A DNA stretch of 64,000 nt. Origin: an uncultured bacterium. Lineage in GTDB: Bacteria; Myxococcota_A; Bradymonadia; UBA7976; VGTA01. The first letter of the stretch is position 1; every line of letters starts with the position of its first letter. The notes under the pieces were generated by a model. It saw only the letters and a program-made list of their open reading frames with translations. It was not told where the DNA came from and made no database searches. Made by a program: the position numbers and the translations under genes. The stretch is from contig CALSSE010000009.1 of assembly GCA_943788935.1 (NCBI GenBank), positions 1-64,000 of the forward strand, in the 5' to 3' direction. Of this stretch, positions 1-10,369 are shown one piece after another.

Positions 1-3000
1 ACAAGTTCAAACCGCTTTTGATCGAAATCTACTAATTCGTCCATATAGGCAATTCGAAGTTGTTTCACAAAACGAAGGTTGTCTAAAAGGAGCGTCAACT
101 CGAGAGCATTTTCGTCGTCGTTGTCGTTTATCATATCGATTTCTCTCTGAATAGCACCGGATCTATTCTGGGCTCTGACCTCCTCAACCGCTTGTTGGTC
201 ATATAAGAACTCAAGGTTTGCGTCAGCAAGTGCTTTCTTTTTGTCAGCCGCAGTCCGAACGCCTGCTGCTGCAATCTCGAGACCGTCTGCAACAGCGCCC
301 CCGATAGCCCACCCAGCAAAGCCTAAACTTAAAGGTGCAATGCGCGTGGCCGACATTGGAACAGCCATCCCGATTTCATCCGGAATCAACGCGGCGCCAA
401 TGTCTCCTAAATATCGCGAACCTTCGGCGAGTCGATTTGCCACAGTAGCCGCACTATTAAGAGCGGTTTCGGCAATCACGCTGCCGAAAAACGTTTCCTC
501 GCCGTCCTTTTCGCAAGGAGTCCCATCGACTAAGATTTGTGGATGCCAAATTCGCGAACGTGTCCCAATTCGTCTTATCATCTGCGTACAAATCATCAAT
601 CATACTTTCGGACGCTTCAAAGCCGGCAAACAAGTCGTCAACAAGTCCCTGGAGTTCTAACTCTGTAGCGTCGTTTCGTAGCTTTCTCTCGTCTAACGCA
701 CCTTTAAGTCGCACAAGGAGTCCATGGAACTCGACCGCTGTTTTTTGAGCGTTCTCAACGGCGAGAGCCGACATCCGCGCAGTCGCAACCGCTTCATACA
801 CGTTTGCGAGCGCGGCGCCACCCTTCGAGGCATTGAGTAGCGACGGATCACCAGGCTCAGGTCGCGCCACATCGTTGGCAAAGCTGGCGCCGGGGACGTC
901 AAGGCCTTCATAAGTTGAGCCCGCCGTGTCGAGTGGGTTTTGTTCTCCTTCAGCAAACTGCGGACTGTAGTCAGAGAAATCAAACTTTGCGGTACTTTTG
1001 AGCTTTACCCCGCACATTCCTGCGCTGGTCCGAGGCAAGCACTCAGGCAGTGCAGCATTGTCACCCGAGCAGCCCACGGGTCGACCACAGAGTAAAACGA
1101 GTTCATCACGCAATTCGTCGAGTTCGTTGTTGAGCCGGTTGCGAAGCTGGGTTTGGTCTAGAGCCTCGGCGATGGCCGTCGCGATAATCGACGATACCGC
1201 TTCATCAGCTGCTGCAAGTTGTTCGACGGCAACCCTTTCCCGGTCCCTTAATAGGGTGTGATTGGTCATGGTTGGGTCGACCGACGTAGCGATAACAACT
1301 TCAGCATCACGGGCATAAATCAAGCCGTTAAACGGTTGAGAAAGGCTGTCGAGCACCTTTATGAGTCGCGCAAGACCACCCCCCAAAACAGCGCTCATGG
1401 CCCCCAAGCCTGCTTGACGATTAAACTCGATGAGTGCTCCGACGGTGAGATATAGATCACGTAATCGATGCCCCACAAACTTTGCTTTCTCTGCTCGTTC
1501 TGCATCGCCATCTAATAAAGTATGCCATCGCGATGTCGCTAGAGTCAGCGTATCGATGGCCGCACGAACACTCTGATTCATATCGACAATTAATTGCTTC
1601 CGGGTATCTGCTCCCTCAGCGCTATCAAGATCGCGTACAAGGACCGCCAGACCCGCTTGACTAAATTGTCCAGCGACCGTCGCCAGATGAGCATCTAAAA
1701 CGCTTCCCTTCCACTCGTCCAAAAGCTGAGCATTCAAGTCTTTGACCGCTTGCGTAACAATCGCCGGATAATCACTTGTCTTAAGCCATTCTAAACGCTT
1801 TTGAGCATCGTTATGAAAGGCCCCAAGCTGGAGACCCAAGAAACTTTCACGAGTCAGACTATGATATCGATTAATGAGAGCGGGTATGTCTGTCGCCGTT
1901 TCATCAGAGGTGAAGGTGGCATAGGCTACCAGCTGCCGCGCACAGGTCACCTCGGCAGAGGGACGGCATGTTAGATTCGCATCGTCGCCGCAACTGGTAA
2001 GAAAGTCCGCAAAGCTTCGTCCGCTTTCATCGGTGCCATTGAGATAAGCTGCTAGGCGTATCGCCGTCGTCTCGCTACTTAACGCTGTGTCAGCGACTGC
2101 GAGCGCACAACGCATCCTATCGTTGACACCTGCTTGCTTAAACTCATCGACAGTATTGACGTCTAGGCATGGTTCACCTTCCAGATTTAGGAGAGCATCA
2201 GCAGAAAACATCGTGTCCTCGCATGCATCAATGTCTGGCTCCAACTGCTTCTGCACATTAGGCGCAGCCACCATGGAGTCGGTCACAACATCGGGGTCAG
2301 CGACGACGGCACCTGAACGGCGAACGGAAATGGTCCCATCGAAACCAAGCACGTAGGCAGTTTGAACATTCTGAACCGAAAACGAGTCAAACAACCCTAA
2401 CCATCGATCGGTAATCGTACCCCGCAAAGATCCCTCTCCGAGATCATCAATCTCGATGCGCATCGTGCGCTTCACCTGATCATCGGCTAATGCGCCCAGA
2501 AGCGACGGGCTGGTCTGCTCACCTGCAGTCCCCGCCATAACAAAGCGCTCACTAAAGCGGGCGACCCAACGTCCGATCAGTTCATCGTATTCTAAAGGCG
2601 CGCCAAGGTGAGTCACATCGCTTGCGCCGCCATTAAACGGGGCAAACACATTGCTGTTCTGAGTCGAGAGTACAAGATGAGCCGTCGTTCCCTGAGCGAG
2701 AGGCGCCCCAACAGGATCGGTGATAATGTCGAATGTAAGTGGTATTGGTGCGTTGGGCATAGCTTCGAGTCGCACGGTTCCAATATAATGTCCCGACGCG
2801 CCTCGCTCTGGCTGTAGGAGCAACAACCAACTACCGACCGAGCTCGTTAGGCGGACCTCCACCGGTCCAGCGTCGGTCTCGTCTGGGTTCGCCTTGCCAG
2901 TAGGAATCGAAAAGCTATATCGCCGCTCAGTGCCTGGTTTTGCTAACACACGTTGAACCGTTGCTGGCCCTGAATCACCCTCACCCTCGCCCGAGGTCTC

Positions 3001-3531
3001 GAACAGATACATGATGCCGCCTTCAGGACCCGCGGTTGTGAGCACAATGTCGAAGTCAACGGTCATTTGGCCAGCCGTGACGTCGATGATTGTATCGTCT
3101 TTTACTTCGAGCGTGTAACTCGCAGCTTGCTCCGCACCCGCGGCATTATTTTCGACCACGAGGGCATAACGCGCGGCTTGAGCCGCATCAGCAGGACTAC
3201 CGCCCACCACAAGCCCATTAGAAAGCTCAGCGGAAATGTTCTCGCATCGACCACGCGCTCCACACCGTTCGCCATCGAAGCACTGCCCGTCGTCCTGACA
3301 TTCAACCGCACAGCGTCCATGAAAACAAAATGCCCCCGCTACGCATTGAGCATCGATAGTGCAAGCATCCATACTTGCGATGCTCACCGGTATTTCAGGC
3401 GCAATCTCGTTCATGGCAGGCACCATGGCGTCTGCCTGGTCAGTTGGCGTCGTGCTTGACGACGAATCACCACACCCGCTTAAAATCAAGGTGGTCACAA
3501 GGACCATCAGTAAACTCAAAACTTGCTTCAT
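1..3531 (-). pseudogene. Cys-rich lipoprotein, frameshifted, runs off left edge
   Basis: The reading frame starts at 3531 with a lipoprotein signal peptide (lipobox LSGC, lipidated Cys about residue 20) followed by a Cys-rich Dickkopf-like segment (about residues 55-96, spacing CxxxxQCxxGxFCxxGRC). A long acidic and helical region without a recognised fold follows. The first frame stops at 457, but from about 525-560 down to base 1 another frame is open and continues plausible protein (VDGTPCEKDGEETFF, then a hydrophobic Gly/Ala-rich stretch SLGFAGWAIGGAVADG). One base gained or lost around 525-560 would join the two halves into a protein of more than 1,170 residues. Surface lipoprotein of unknown function; the frameshift may be a real lesion or a sequence error. 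Confidence 0.7.
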
Positions 3532-3625
3532 GGGTTAAACCCGCTTTCATTCTTCATCGATTCGATCGCGTAAATCCCCACGTGGGGACACCTTCGCCAA
3601 AAAGTATTCTCATTCATTAAATCGG
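3532..3625. other. short intergenic gap
   Basis: Spacer between the frameshifted lipoprotein gene and the end of the glycine-rich ORF. The inverted CCCCACGTGGGG at about 3576-3587 is a short perfect palindrome. No gene or clear promoter is visible. Confidence 0.3.
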
Positions 3626-4756
3626 TTATGGGAAAAGGTTAAGTTCGGCATTGCCCGTATGAATTGTTTTTTGCTTGCCGGCCTCGCCTGGCAGCCCAAC
3701 GTTTCCAACTGCCGCAGTAAGACCACCTTGGTCTTGGCAATTCGCACCGCATTCACCAGCTGGTCCGCCAAGACCTACATCAGAATTAAGACCAGCACGA
3801 CCAGGACTGCCAGCATTAGAATTTTCTTGGGTCGTTCCATCGACAGAATTGTCCACATCGGTCCCGGTAAAATACACCGCGAAACTGTGACCTCCTCCGC
3901 CACTACCACCACCGTTGCCGCCCATGCCAGACCCTCCATGACCACCCCGACGACCAGATGCTGACCGAGCTGCGCCGTAATGAGGCAAAAATGTGCGACT
4001 GTAAGATTCACCAGCCGATAACAATCCGCGTTCATGTGTTTCATATTGAGTACGTCTATGCCAAGCTTCTCCATATAATTCATAACTCGGATCATAGGCA
4101 ACCTCAAGACAATGAGTCCCATTAAAACCGACGAAGTTCTCAGGTCCCGAACAAAAATGCGCTAGCGCAGGACCGGCATAGCCGGGCGCTCCACCTTCAC
4201 CACCTTGGCCGCCTGTACCTCCGATTCCGCCGCCACCGCCAGCCCCAGAGGTAAATGAGGAACCTAAGACGCTGATTCCATCTGAATCGGCGATATAAAG
4301 ACCAATGCTATGGCCACCACCTTTACCGCCTTGGCCACCAACACCACCGCAGCCGCCGCTACCGCCGCTACCGCCTGCACCTCCGACGAGATAATATTGA
4401 AACCCCCATGTGTAGTCAGTTCGCGTTGGATCCGCATACCAATTATGACCACCGGCACCACCGCCACCGCCACCGCCGTGATAACCATTAAGGGCATTTT
4501 CGCCATCATGTCCGTCAAACAACGAGGGAGAATCAAGGTCGTCGGCTGTACGACCGCCTTGGGCAGCCCTGGGTGCATTCTGTCTTGCCTCTCCAGGCCC
4601 TCCCTGATCTGAAAAAGGCCGGGCGGTGCTGGCTAGATAGTGCTGATAGGTCACACCCGCAACCTCGCCGGCACGACCGAAAGAGTCATCTCCACTCGGC
4701 TGCACGCCTGGTGTAGAAGGATCCCCTTTTTCAGAACCCCAAGCCTCCGGTCTCAA
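3626..4756 (-). CDS. glycine-rich exported-type protein, probable 3' gene fragment
   Basis: The 376-residue frame contains three blocks of GG-rich low complexity (for example YHGGGGGGGAGG and GGNGGGSGGGG) alternating with short beta-strand-like segments such as SIGLYIADSDG and HSFAVYFTGTD. Similar alternation is known from large secreted Gly-rich proteins of myxobacteria; their function is unknown. The only start is a TTG inside the end of the upstream PEGA frame, there is no signal peptide, and the frame is open upstream only to a TGA near 4791. I infer that this is the C-terminal part of a longer secreted protein whose 5' end was replaced at a recombination junction near 4790. Its base composition is clearly more GC-rich than the PEGA piece beside it. 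Confidence 0.5.
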   Translation of the reverse strand: MRPEAWGSEKGDPSTPGVQPSGDDSFGRAGEVAGVTYQHYLASTARPFSDQGGPGEARQNAPRAAQGGRTADDLDSPSLFDGHDGENALNGYHGGGGGGGAGGHNWYADPTRTDYTWGFQYYLVGGAGGSGGSGGCGGVGGQGGKGGGHSIGLYIADSDGISVLGSSFTSGAGGGGGIGGTGGQGGEGGAPGYAGPALAHFCSGPENFVGFNGTHCLEVAYDPSYELYGEAWHRRTQYETHERGLLSAGESYSRTFLPHYGAARSASGRRGGHGGSGMGGNGGGSGGGGHSFAVYFTGTDVDNSVDGTTQENSNAGSPGRAGLNSDVGLGGPAGECGANCQDQGGLTAAVGNVGLPGEAGKQKTIHTGNAELNLFP

Positions 4757-5222
4757 AACGTCTCTCCATCCCTTCGCTTCGGATCACGTTTCTTTTATAA
4801 ATGGGTGTCTTGCCAAGATAACTGTTATTCATATAAACAGAGGCATCGGAGGGAATACTCTTTACCTTGAGAGTGCCTTTGGAGCGTTTAAGAAATAATC
4901 TTAGACTTTGCTCTTTGTTCTTGATGAGAGACTCAGGGCTGTAGACCACTCGTTGGTCTTTCGCTTCGTACCCTCTCGAATCTAGTTTAATAAGATACTC
5001 TACCCCTGGCTTCAGACCCTGTAGCAGTGCCGGAGTGAATTGGCCCGTGTCTTGACCATCACGATACACTTTCGCTCCTTGTGCGTTTGAAGATACTGAG
5101 AGTGTATAGCTCTTTGGAGTAGACGCTTTGAAAAGAAGAGGAGAGAAAGAGAGAGAGACCACCACCATAATCACCAAAAGTCCCAGCGTGAGGATGAGTT
5201 TTGAAGCGCTATCCATAAGCAT
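4731..5222 (-). pseudogene. fragment of a membrane-anchored PEGA-domain protein
   Basis: The 163-residue frame has an N-terminal membrane segment (LILTLGLLVIMVVVSLSF, residues about 8-25), then one PEGA-like repeat (SSNAQGAKVYRDGQDTG) and the start of a second (GTLKVKSIPSDASVYMNNSY). PEGA domains are surface beta-sandwich modules, often attached to Ser/Thr kinases in Myxococcota. The second repeat breaks off after KTPIYKRNV, where the sequence passes into the Gly-rich gene. The 5' end begins exactly where an IS-end remnant stops, at about 5218, so the second ATG (5216) is the first codon belonging to the gene itself. Both sides are therefore breakpoints and the ORF is an internal fragment. 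Confidence 0.6.
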
Positions 5223-5284
5223 CTATGTCTTCAGGTCTAACTGATCCCCATCTTAGCTTGAATGACAAACTGTCCACATCATTG
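5218..5284 (-). mobile_element. solo left end of an IS4-superfamily element
   Basis: Read on the minus strand this segment begins CAATGATGTGGACAGTTTGT and continues CATTCAAGCTAAGATGGGG. It closely matches the left end of the IS at 19443 for about 65 bases, and its terminal 20 bases also match 10654-10673. No transposase follows. The remnant begins directly after the stop codon of the vWA lipoprotein gene and ends at the start of the PEGA fragment. Confidence 0.7.
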
Positions 5285-5285
5285 T

Positions 5286-6992
5286 TTATTGTAATTGTTG
5301 ATTTAGCTTATTAATCAATGGTGCAGCATAGTCATCATTACAAATACTGAGACAGGAATCTTGAGATTCGATTTCTCCTGCTGAGTTGGTACTTGGTTCT
5401 GAGCCAGTTTCACATGCTACAGCACTGCTTCCCAAAAGATCAGCTAAGCGAAGATAGCGACTCCCTGGTGTGGCGCTCACTTCTGCAGAAATAGTAAGCT
5501 CACAAGACATGACTTGATCATCACAATAGCTTTGACATGCTATGTGCTCCTGATCAGCTCCATTACAATCAAACTGACGGGGCTGAGTATATTGACAACT
5601 TCGTTTTACAGAGTTGACTTGGCAGATACCATTTGGACAACACTCTGAAGTGTAAATGTTATTGTAGGAGTTAAAGTCACAGTTTACCGATGTTGTACCC
5701 GAACGGTAAACAAGTTCTGTAGGCTCTCCATTTGAGTCGAGGACAAGCTCACCTAACTCATCGGTTAAATACTGTCTAAATCCAACAATTGTCGATACCA
5801 CTAGTTGTTGATCCGGCTGTGACTTAAGACCTACAAGGAAGTCACGGTATTCCTCGACAGGCACTAGGCTTTGCTCTTCGGCATGTTGACAGCCTAAATC
5901 TTGGTACCTTTCAACATCGCAACGCTTCTGATGACAAAGCTCAGCTCCTGCCTGCAAGTCAAACTCACCACATTCTTGCTGATAGCATTGTTCGGCATCC
6001 AATTCGCACTTTTCCTCATAAATATCAGGAATTAAGTCATTGTTTTGATCTTGATTCCAATTTGGCTGACAAATCATTCTTGAGCTCATTGCAGGATTAT
6101 CCGCTGGTGTCGAGCAATCATCTTCATCAGAAAGGATGACCACAAAGAGCGTAGCATCGGGTCTAAGGAACTTAGGGCTTTGATCAATAGCTTCTATATC
6201 ACATTGAGGGTTGTATTTACCATTTACACAGCAATCTCCAAATAGTTCGGCATTTGGGCCACCACAAGATAATGCCATGCGCATGGATTCAAGACCTTTT
6301 TCAATCGCACAGCCATTGACTCCTAAATTGGCATGACATCTAAACTCCTTATCAAGGGCTAATTTACGGCGTATCTTAACACACAGATCTGATGTAGGAT
6401 CTTCACAGCCTAACTGATCTTGTGGTGCTTCAGGAAGCTCTTCGATAGGCAGTTGATTAATTGTTTCGGCGGTAATCAGCGGATTGCGGTTAGGATCACA
6501 ATCGGCAGTGTTAGCAAATATTTCTTGTGGCGCATCTAGCTCTTCTCCATTTAGTGAAACATTATTGATAGCCACTGGGCGGCTTGAGTCGGCGGGAGCA
6601 TATATCAAGGTACCATTACTCGCCTTATCAGGCATACAATTAGCACTCATATTCTCTACGCTGGTATTAGTGAAAGCAATTCGATAATCGATAGGATTCA
6701 TACCTGTGTACAGTAAACTTGAAATCTGCTTGAAAGAGTCAACGAGTTTTTGCTGTTCTTCAGCCATTGACGAGGAATTATCAATTACAAAAAGAAAATC
6801 GATCTTGTTAGGGTCGGGGATAATTGTAGGCTGATTGTCGCTCATTGTATTTAAGCTAGAGTTATCTTCGGTATTGATTTCATCTGAGTTCGTTTCACCT
6901 CCAACTCCTTGACCATCACATGCAAAGCTGAACACACTTAGACAAGGTAACAAGAGAAATCGACCTATCCTCATAGATAAGGGATTAAGCAT
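5286..6992 (-). CDS. von Willebrand factor A-domain lipoprotein
   Basis: 568 residues. The signal peptide has lipobox FSFAC (lipidated Cys about 25), a short Asn/Ser/Asp-rich linker follows, and then a vWA domain starts KIDFLFVIDNSSSM, giving the MIDAS motif DxSxS at about residues 71-75. Later parts carry many Cys residues (GCEDPTSDLC, CGGPNAELFGDCC, CQYTQPRQFDC) and an acidic LSDEDDCS segment typical of these proteins. The likely role is a metal-dependent adhesion or scaffold protein on the outer surface; the ligand is unknown. The start is supported by GAAAGGA six bases upstream of the ATG. The gene is clearly AT-richer than the GC-rich genes around it and seems complete. Confidence 0.8.
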   Translation of the reverse strand: MLNPLSMRIGRFLLLPCLSVFSFACDGQGVGGETNSDEINTEDNSSLNTMSDNQPTIIPDPNKIDFLFVIDNSSSMAEEQQKLVDSFKQISSLLYTGMNPIDYRIAFTNTSVENMSANCMPDKASNGTLIYAPADSSRPVAINNVSLNGEELDAPQEIFANTADCDPNRNPLITAETINQLPIEELPEAPQDQLGCEDPTSDLCVKIRRKLALDKEFRCHANLGVNGCAIEKGLESMRMALSCGGPNAELFGDCCVNGKYNPQCDIEAIDQSPKFLRPDATLFVVILSDEDDCSTPADNPAMSSRMICQPNWNQDQNNDLIPDIYEEKCELDAEQCYQQECGEFDLQAGAELCHQKRCDVERYQDLGCQHAEEQSLVPVEEYRDFLVGLKSQPDQQLVVSTIVGFRQYLTDELGELVLDSNGEPTELVYRSGTTSVNCDFNSYNNIYTSECCPNGICQVNSVKRSCQYTQPRQFDCNGADQEHIACQSYCDDQVMSCELTISAEVSATPGSRYLRLADLLGSSAVACETGSEPSTNSAGEIESQDSCLSICNDDYAAPLINKLNQQLQ

Positions 6993-7430
6993 TCTAAATC
7001 CTTTCTTTTATTCAAAGAGAAACTGCCTTGAATACATTGGAACTAGATAAACCATGATCACTTTTATGAGTTCTCTACTAAGCAAGTTTAAAGTGATCTG
7101 TTTATCTAAATGAATAATAAAATGTAGAGAGGACTAATTTACATGCGAATATTGTGCCAATTTGTCTTTTTAATTCATTTGTGTATAAGTGTATGTTTAT
7201 ATTGATTTTTTCCAATGGGGTTAATTAAGGTGATTGGAGCTTTTATACCTCAATACTTTAATTGCTAGAGACAATTGTCACCAATGACTTGAAGTGAATT
7301 GTTGTGTCATCTTCACTTGAATCAATATGACCCTTTTACCGATCAATGAAAAGATACCTTGTTATCGCACCCTCTATCTTTAGGGATGATGATTTGTTAA
7401 TGGCAAAGCAATTTATTGTTAGAATGGAGT
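6993..7430. other. AT-rich intergenic region
   Basis: About 440 bases between the vWA lipoprotein gene and the IS3 end. Very AT-rich with several short AT direct repeats. It must hold the promoter of the leftward vWA gene, but I cannot single one out. No ORF or RNA gene is evident. Confidence 0.4.
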
Positions 7431-8290
7431 TGACCCGTTTTGGGTGACACGCCTCCCAAATAAGGAGACACTGTCACCATGAGAAGAAAACGATACACCG
7501 AAGCCTTTAAAAAGCAATTGATCGCGCTTGTCGCTCAGGGGCGAACCCCTGAGCAGCTCTCACGTGAATATGAGCCTACAGCGCAGACAATCCGTAACTG
7601 GGTTACAGAAGCTCAGAGACTTCAACCCGCCTCAGAGATCGAGAAAGATCGACGCATTAGGGAACTTGAAGCAGAGAATGCTCGTCTCAGAGAAGAACGA
7701 GAGATCCTGGGAAAAGCGGCAGCCTGGTTCGCCATGGAGACCACATCGAACCGCAAGAAGGGTTCAAATTTGTGAAGGCGAATCGGGCTGACCACACAGT
7801 GAAAATAATGTGTGAGGTGCTCAAACTCTCTCGCACAGGCTACTACAAATGGCTGAAGCGAGGAGAGAGCGATCGTGAGCGCAGAGACCACCAGCTGATC
7901 GATCACATTCTCCGGATTCATCGAGAGACAAGAGGGATTTATGGGGCACCTCGTATCCACACAGAGCTGAAAACGAACGGTATTAAGGTTGGTAAGAAGC
8001 GTGTCGCGAGGTTAATGAGGGAAGTAGGGATCTGTGGGGTAACGCGTCGAAAGAAGTGGCGGACAACGATCCGAGATCCAAAGGTGAGACCTGCTCCGGA
8101 CTTAGTTGAGAGAGAGTTTCGGGCAGCTGAGGCCGATCAACTTTGGGTCGCTGATATCACAGAGATACCAACTCGATCTTCTAAGCTCTATCTGGCCGCT
8201 ATAATCGATGTTTGGAGCAGAAAAGTTGTGGGGTGGTCCATGTCACCAAGGATGCCTGCAGAGCTCGTGGTAAAAGCGCTAGAGATGGCT
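7431..8290 (+). mobile_element. IS3-family element, right part missing
   Basis: The left terminal sequence TGACCCGTTTTGGGTGACAC (7431-7450) resembles IS3-family ends and is followed by orfA and orfB in the usual order. The element stops within orfB at about 8290, where it joins the truncated 3' end of the lipoprotein gene on the opposite strand. No right inverted repeat is present. Confidence 0.75.
7479..7775 (+). CDS. IS3-family transposase OrfA (HTH protein)
   Basis: 98 residues with the standard IS3 OrfA pattern: MRRKRYTEAFKKQLIALV, a helix-turn-helix (SREYEPTAQTIRNWV), then a leucine-zipper-like heptad (RIRELEAENARLREEREILGKAAAWF). It binds the element ends and forms the OrfAB transposase with OrfB. 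A ribosome site (AAGGAG, about 7462) precedes the ATG. The stop codon overlaps the GTG of orfB by GTGA, so translational coupling or frameshifting is possible. It looks intact, but its partner is truncated, so the element should be inactive. Confidence 0.88.
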   Translation: MRRKRYTEAFKKQLIALVAQGRTPEQLSREYEPTAQTIRNWVTEAQRLQPASEIEKDRRIRELEAENARLREEREILGKAAAWFAMETTSNRKKGSNL

Positions 8291-8314
8291 CCATGGAGAT
8301 TGCTGGAGCGTTGA
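7772..8314 (+). pseudogene. IS3-family transposase OrfB, C-terminus lost
   Basis: The product starts with the HTH_21-like segment (VLKLSRTGYYKWLKR) and enters the rve integrase core: the first Asp in DQLWVADITEIP and the second in AAIIDVWSRKVVGW. IS3 OrfB proteins are normally about 270-290 residues with a DDE triad. Here the frame leaves the family after VVKALEMA, and the last residues are read from the neighbouring lipoprotein gene. The catalytic Glu and the C-terminal third are absent, so the protein cannot be an active transposase. Confidence 0.85.
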
Positions 8315-9190
8315 CCACAAGAATTGACGTCGCTTAATTTTAAACTCAGAGGTCTGCGTCCACTGTTCTACGAGCGCTGAGAGCCCCGAAGAGATGAGCT
8401 CCCCCTGCTCATCGCTCGCCTGCTCAAGCTCTGCGCGGGTCAGCGCGCCGCCCTGGAGCAGAAATTTGACGCGCGTTAACACCGTCACCGCGCTCTCAGG
8501 CACTGGGATGTCAGAGTCTTCTAGGTCAGGCTCCTCAAGTCCCCTCACCCATTCCTCCATGCACGCGACGTCCTCATCCGACACAACGGCTTCGCTCGCC
8601 AAAGGCATGCGCGCGGGGCGACATGTCTCACTCCCAAAGCCCGCGTAGCGCTCTGGCGCGACTGTGCGTAACAGGAGCGAGGCCTCGGGCGTCTCTAGAT
8701 TCACGACGACCTCATCAGCACAGCTAGGGTTGAGTGCAGGTCGGTTAATCAGTCGCCCCGCGAGCCCCTCTGACACAAGGTCGAGTTGACCACCACCGAC
8801 GCCTGGAGAGTCGCTGTGGCATGACGTGCACTGATTCTCGGCTAAGACTCGATGGATGTCGCATTCACTCGATCCGGCGTCGGGGTCTAGCGCAAGATCA
8901 GAGCGCTCACCAGAGTCCCTCTCGTCGATGACTCCCGTGTCTATCGTCGCGTCTTCTAAGTTCTCAGCTGTACGAGCATCTAAGAGTTGAATCTCTGCCA
9001 TAGCGTCTACCTGAGCGTCTCCCAATCTCTCCACAGGTGCAGCTGAGTCTTCGATCGAGTCTCCTACTGCTCTTGAGTCAGCGGGGTAACATCCACAGAG
9101 GGCTAAGCAGAGGGATATACTGAGAGGCGCATGAGTGAGCAGCGACACCACCCAACGTCGACGTCGCGCTCTTAATAAAGCGTAGCTCAT
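8279..9190 (-). pseudogene. lipoprotein with CxxCH motif and DUF1592-like segment, 3' truncated
   Basis: The frame is open to 9247, but the ATG at 9190 has GGAG eight bases upstream. The product has a signal peptide with Cys in LALCGC, an acidic linker, a cytochrome-like CTSCH motif, and the second part of a cytochrome-c-like domain ending MPLASEAVVSDEDVACMEEW. It then enters TVLTRVKFLLQGGALTRAEL and ALVEQWTQTSEF, which resemble the start of the DUF1592/DUF1588 cytochrome-associated proteins common in Planctomycetes and Myxococcota. The family continues several hundred residues further; here it is cut at about 8290 by the truncated IS3. Probably once an outer-surface, haem-binding lipoprotein; now a remnant. 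Confidence 0.65.
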
Positions 9191-9400
9191 CGTTGATACT
9201 CCATGTGGAACTCCAAGATTAGGTGCGATGTGGACATATGAAGACATATGAGACCTCTCCAGTCAGGCGAGAGATCGTTTAAAATAATACCAAGAGGTTC
9301 AAAATGATCAAGACTCTATAAGGTACGGTTTATAAAGCCTCAGGGTTTAGGCGAGCCTCTAAGACTTTAGACGACGAGATCTTAGACGAATTTAGGCGTT
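9191..9400. other. upstream region of truncated lipoprotein gene
   Basis: About 200 bases up to the IS6-like left end. It presumably held the promoter of the lipoprotein gene. No ORF, repeat or terminator is clear. Confidence 0.3.
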
Positions 9401-10369
9401 GGGGTTCTGTCAGAACTGAGTTTTATATGCTTAATTTTACTTAAGATATACTGTTCTTCTAGCCTCTAGTTCAGGAACTTAATTGCATAGAATGTGTAAG
9501 CTCTAAAGTCTTATTTAAATAGCTTGTTCTTTGTTGTTTTACTGATACTTTCTCTCCCCTTTTACCGACCTTATAATAATTTTTGAGTTCATCATGAGCT
9601 CTACAAAATCTAGAGGCTGATGTAAGAGACTTGAAGCCTTTCACCGGTCCATATCGTTGCTTGATCCCTCTATGGTCTTGTTCAATCAGGTTGTTTAAGT
9701 ATTGGTTAGTGCGATGGAGTACACTTTCCCCAAGCTCTTCTCTAATCGCCCTTGGATACGAGACTTCTTTATCGGTTGTAACCCGATCTGGAGCATCTCC
9801 AGAGATATCCAAAGCCTCTTTGAAGAATTGTTTAGCAGCTCTCATATTTCGATGTTTACTCACGCTACAATCAATGAGCGCTCCTGATCGATCTACAGCC
9901 CGGTAGAGGTAGCACCACTTTCCTTTAACTTTGGTATAAGTTTCATCTACATATCAACTCTTACCGAGTGTTCCTCTACGTCGTCTCCTCAAGTGTTGAA
10001 TGATCAATGGAGCATATCTCTCTTCCCACGAACGCACGGCTTCATGAGTAAACTCAAATCCTCTCTCAAGCATCATCTCACTGAGATTTCGTAAACTCAG
10101 ACAGTATCTTAGCCTCCACCTTACGACCATCAAAACGAGATCTGTTGGATACTCAAGAAAGTTAAAAACGGTACCGCTACGCTCGTTGAAAGTACACCGA
10201 CATCTCTTGCATCTAAAGCATTGATAACCTAGGCTTGTTTGTCGCTTAAGTAGACTCACTTCAGTAGATTGACACTTCGGGCACACATCACTCATCAGAT
10301 CATCTCCTTGCTCAAGATACGACGATCATACACCATTTGAACTTGGTCAACGAGCTCTGACAGAACCCC
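9401..10369 (-). mobile_element. IS6-family element with intact 14-bp inverted repeats
   Basis: Perfect terminal inverted repeats GGGGTTCTGTCAGA (9401-9414) and TCTGACAGAACCCC (10356-10369) bound a 969-base unit with a single transposase frame, the usual IS6 layout and size. It has inserted into an IS4-like transposase gene, which ends abruptly at the right repeat. The bases immediately outside the two ends are not identical, so no 8-bp target duplication is left; that suggests deletion or recombination after insertion. Confidence 0.88.
9471..10295 (-). pseudogene. IS6-family transposase with one in-frame stop
   Basis: The N-terminal part has a four-Cys zinc-finger-like motif (CPKCQSTEV, CFRCKRC) and the IS6 helix segment LRYCLSLRNLSEMMLERG. 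The C-terminal part has the DDE core, with YVDETYTKVKGKWCYLYRAV and later TTDKEVSYPRAI and NNLIEQDHRGIKQRYGPVKGF. The two frames are the same frame separated by one TGA (9954-9956) in the context GKS-stop-YVDETY, where IS6 proteins have Trp. A single TGG to TGA change therefore inactivated an otherwise complete transposase of about 274 residues. Confidence 0.88.
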
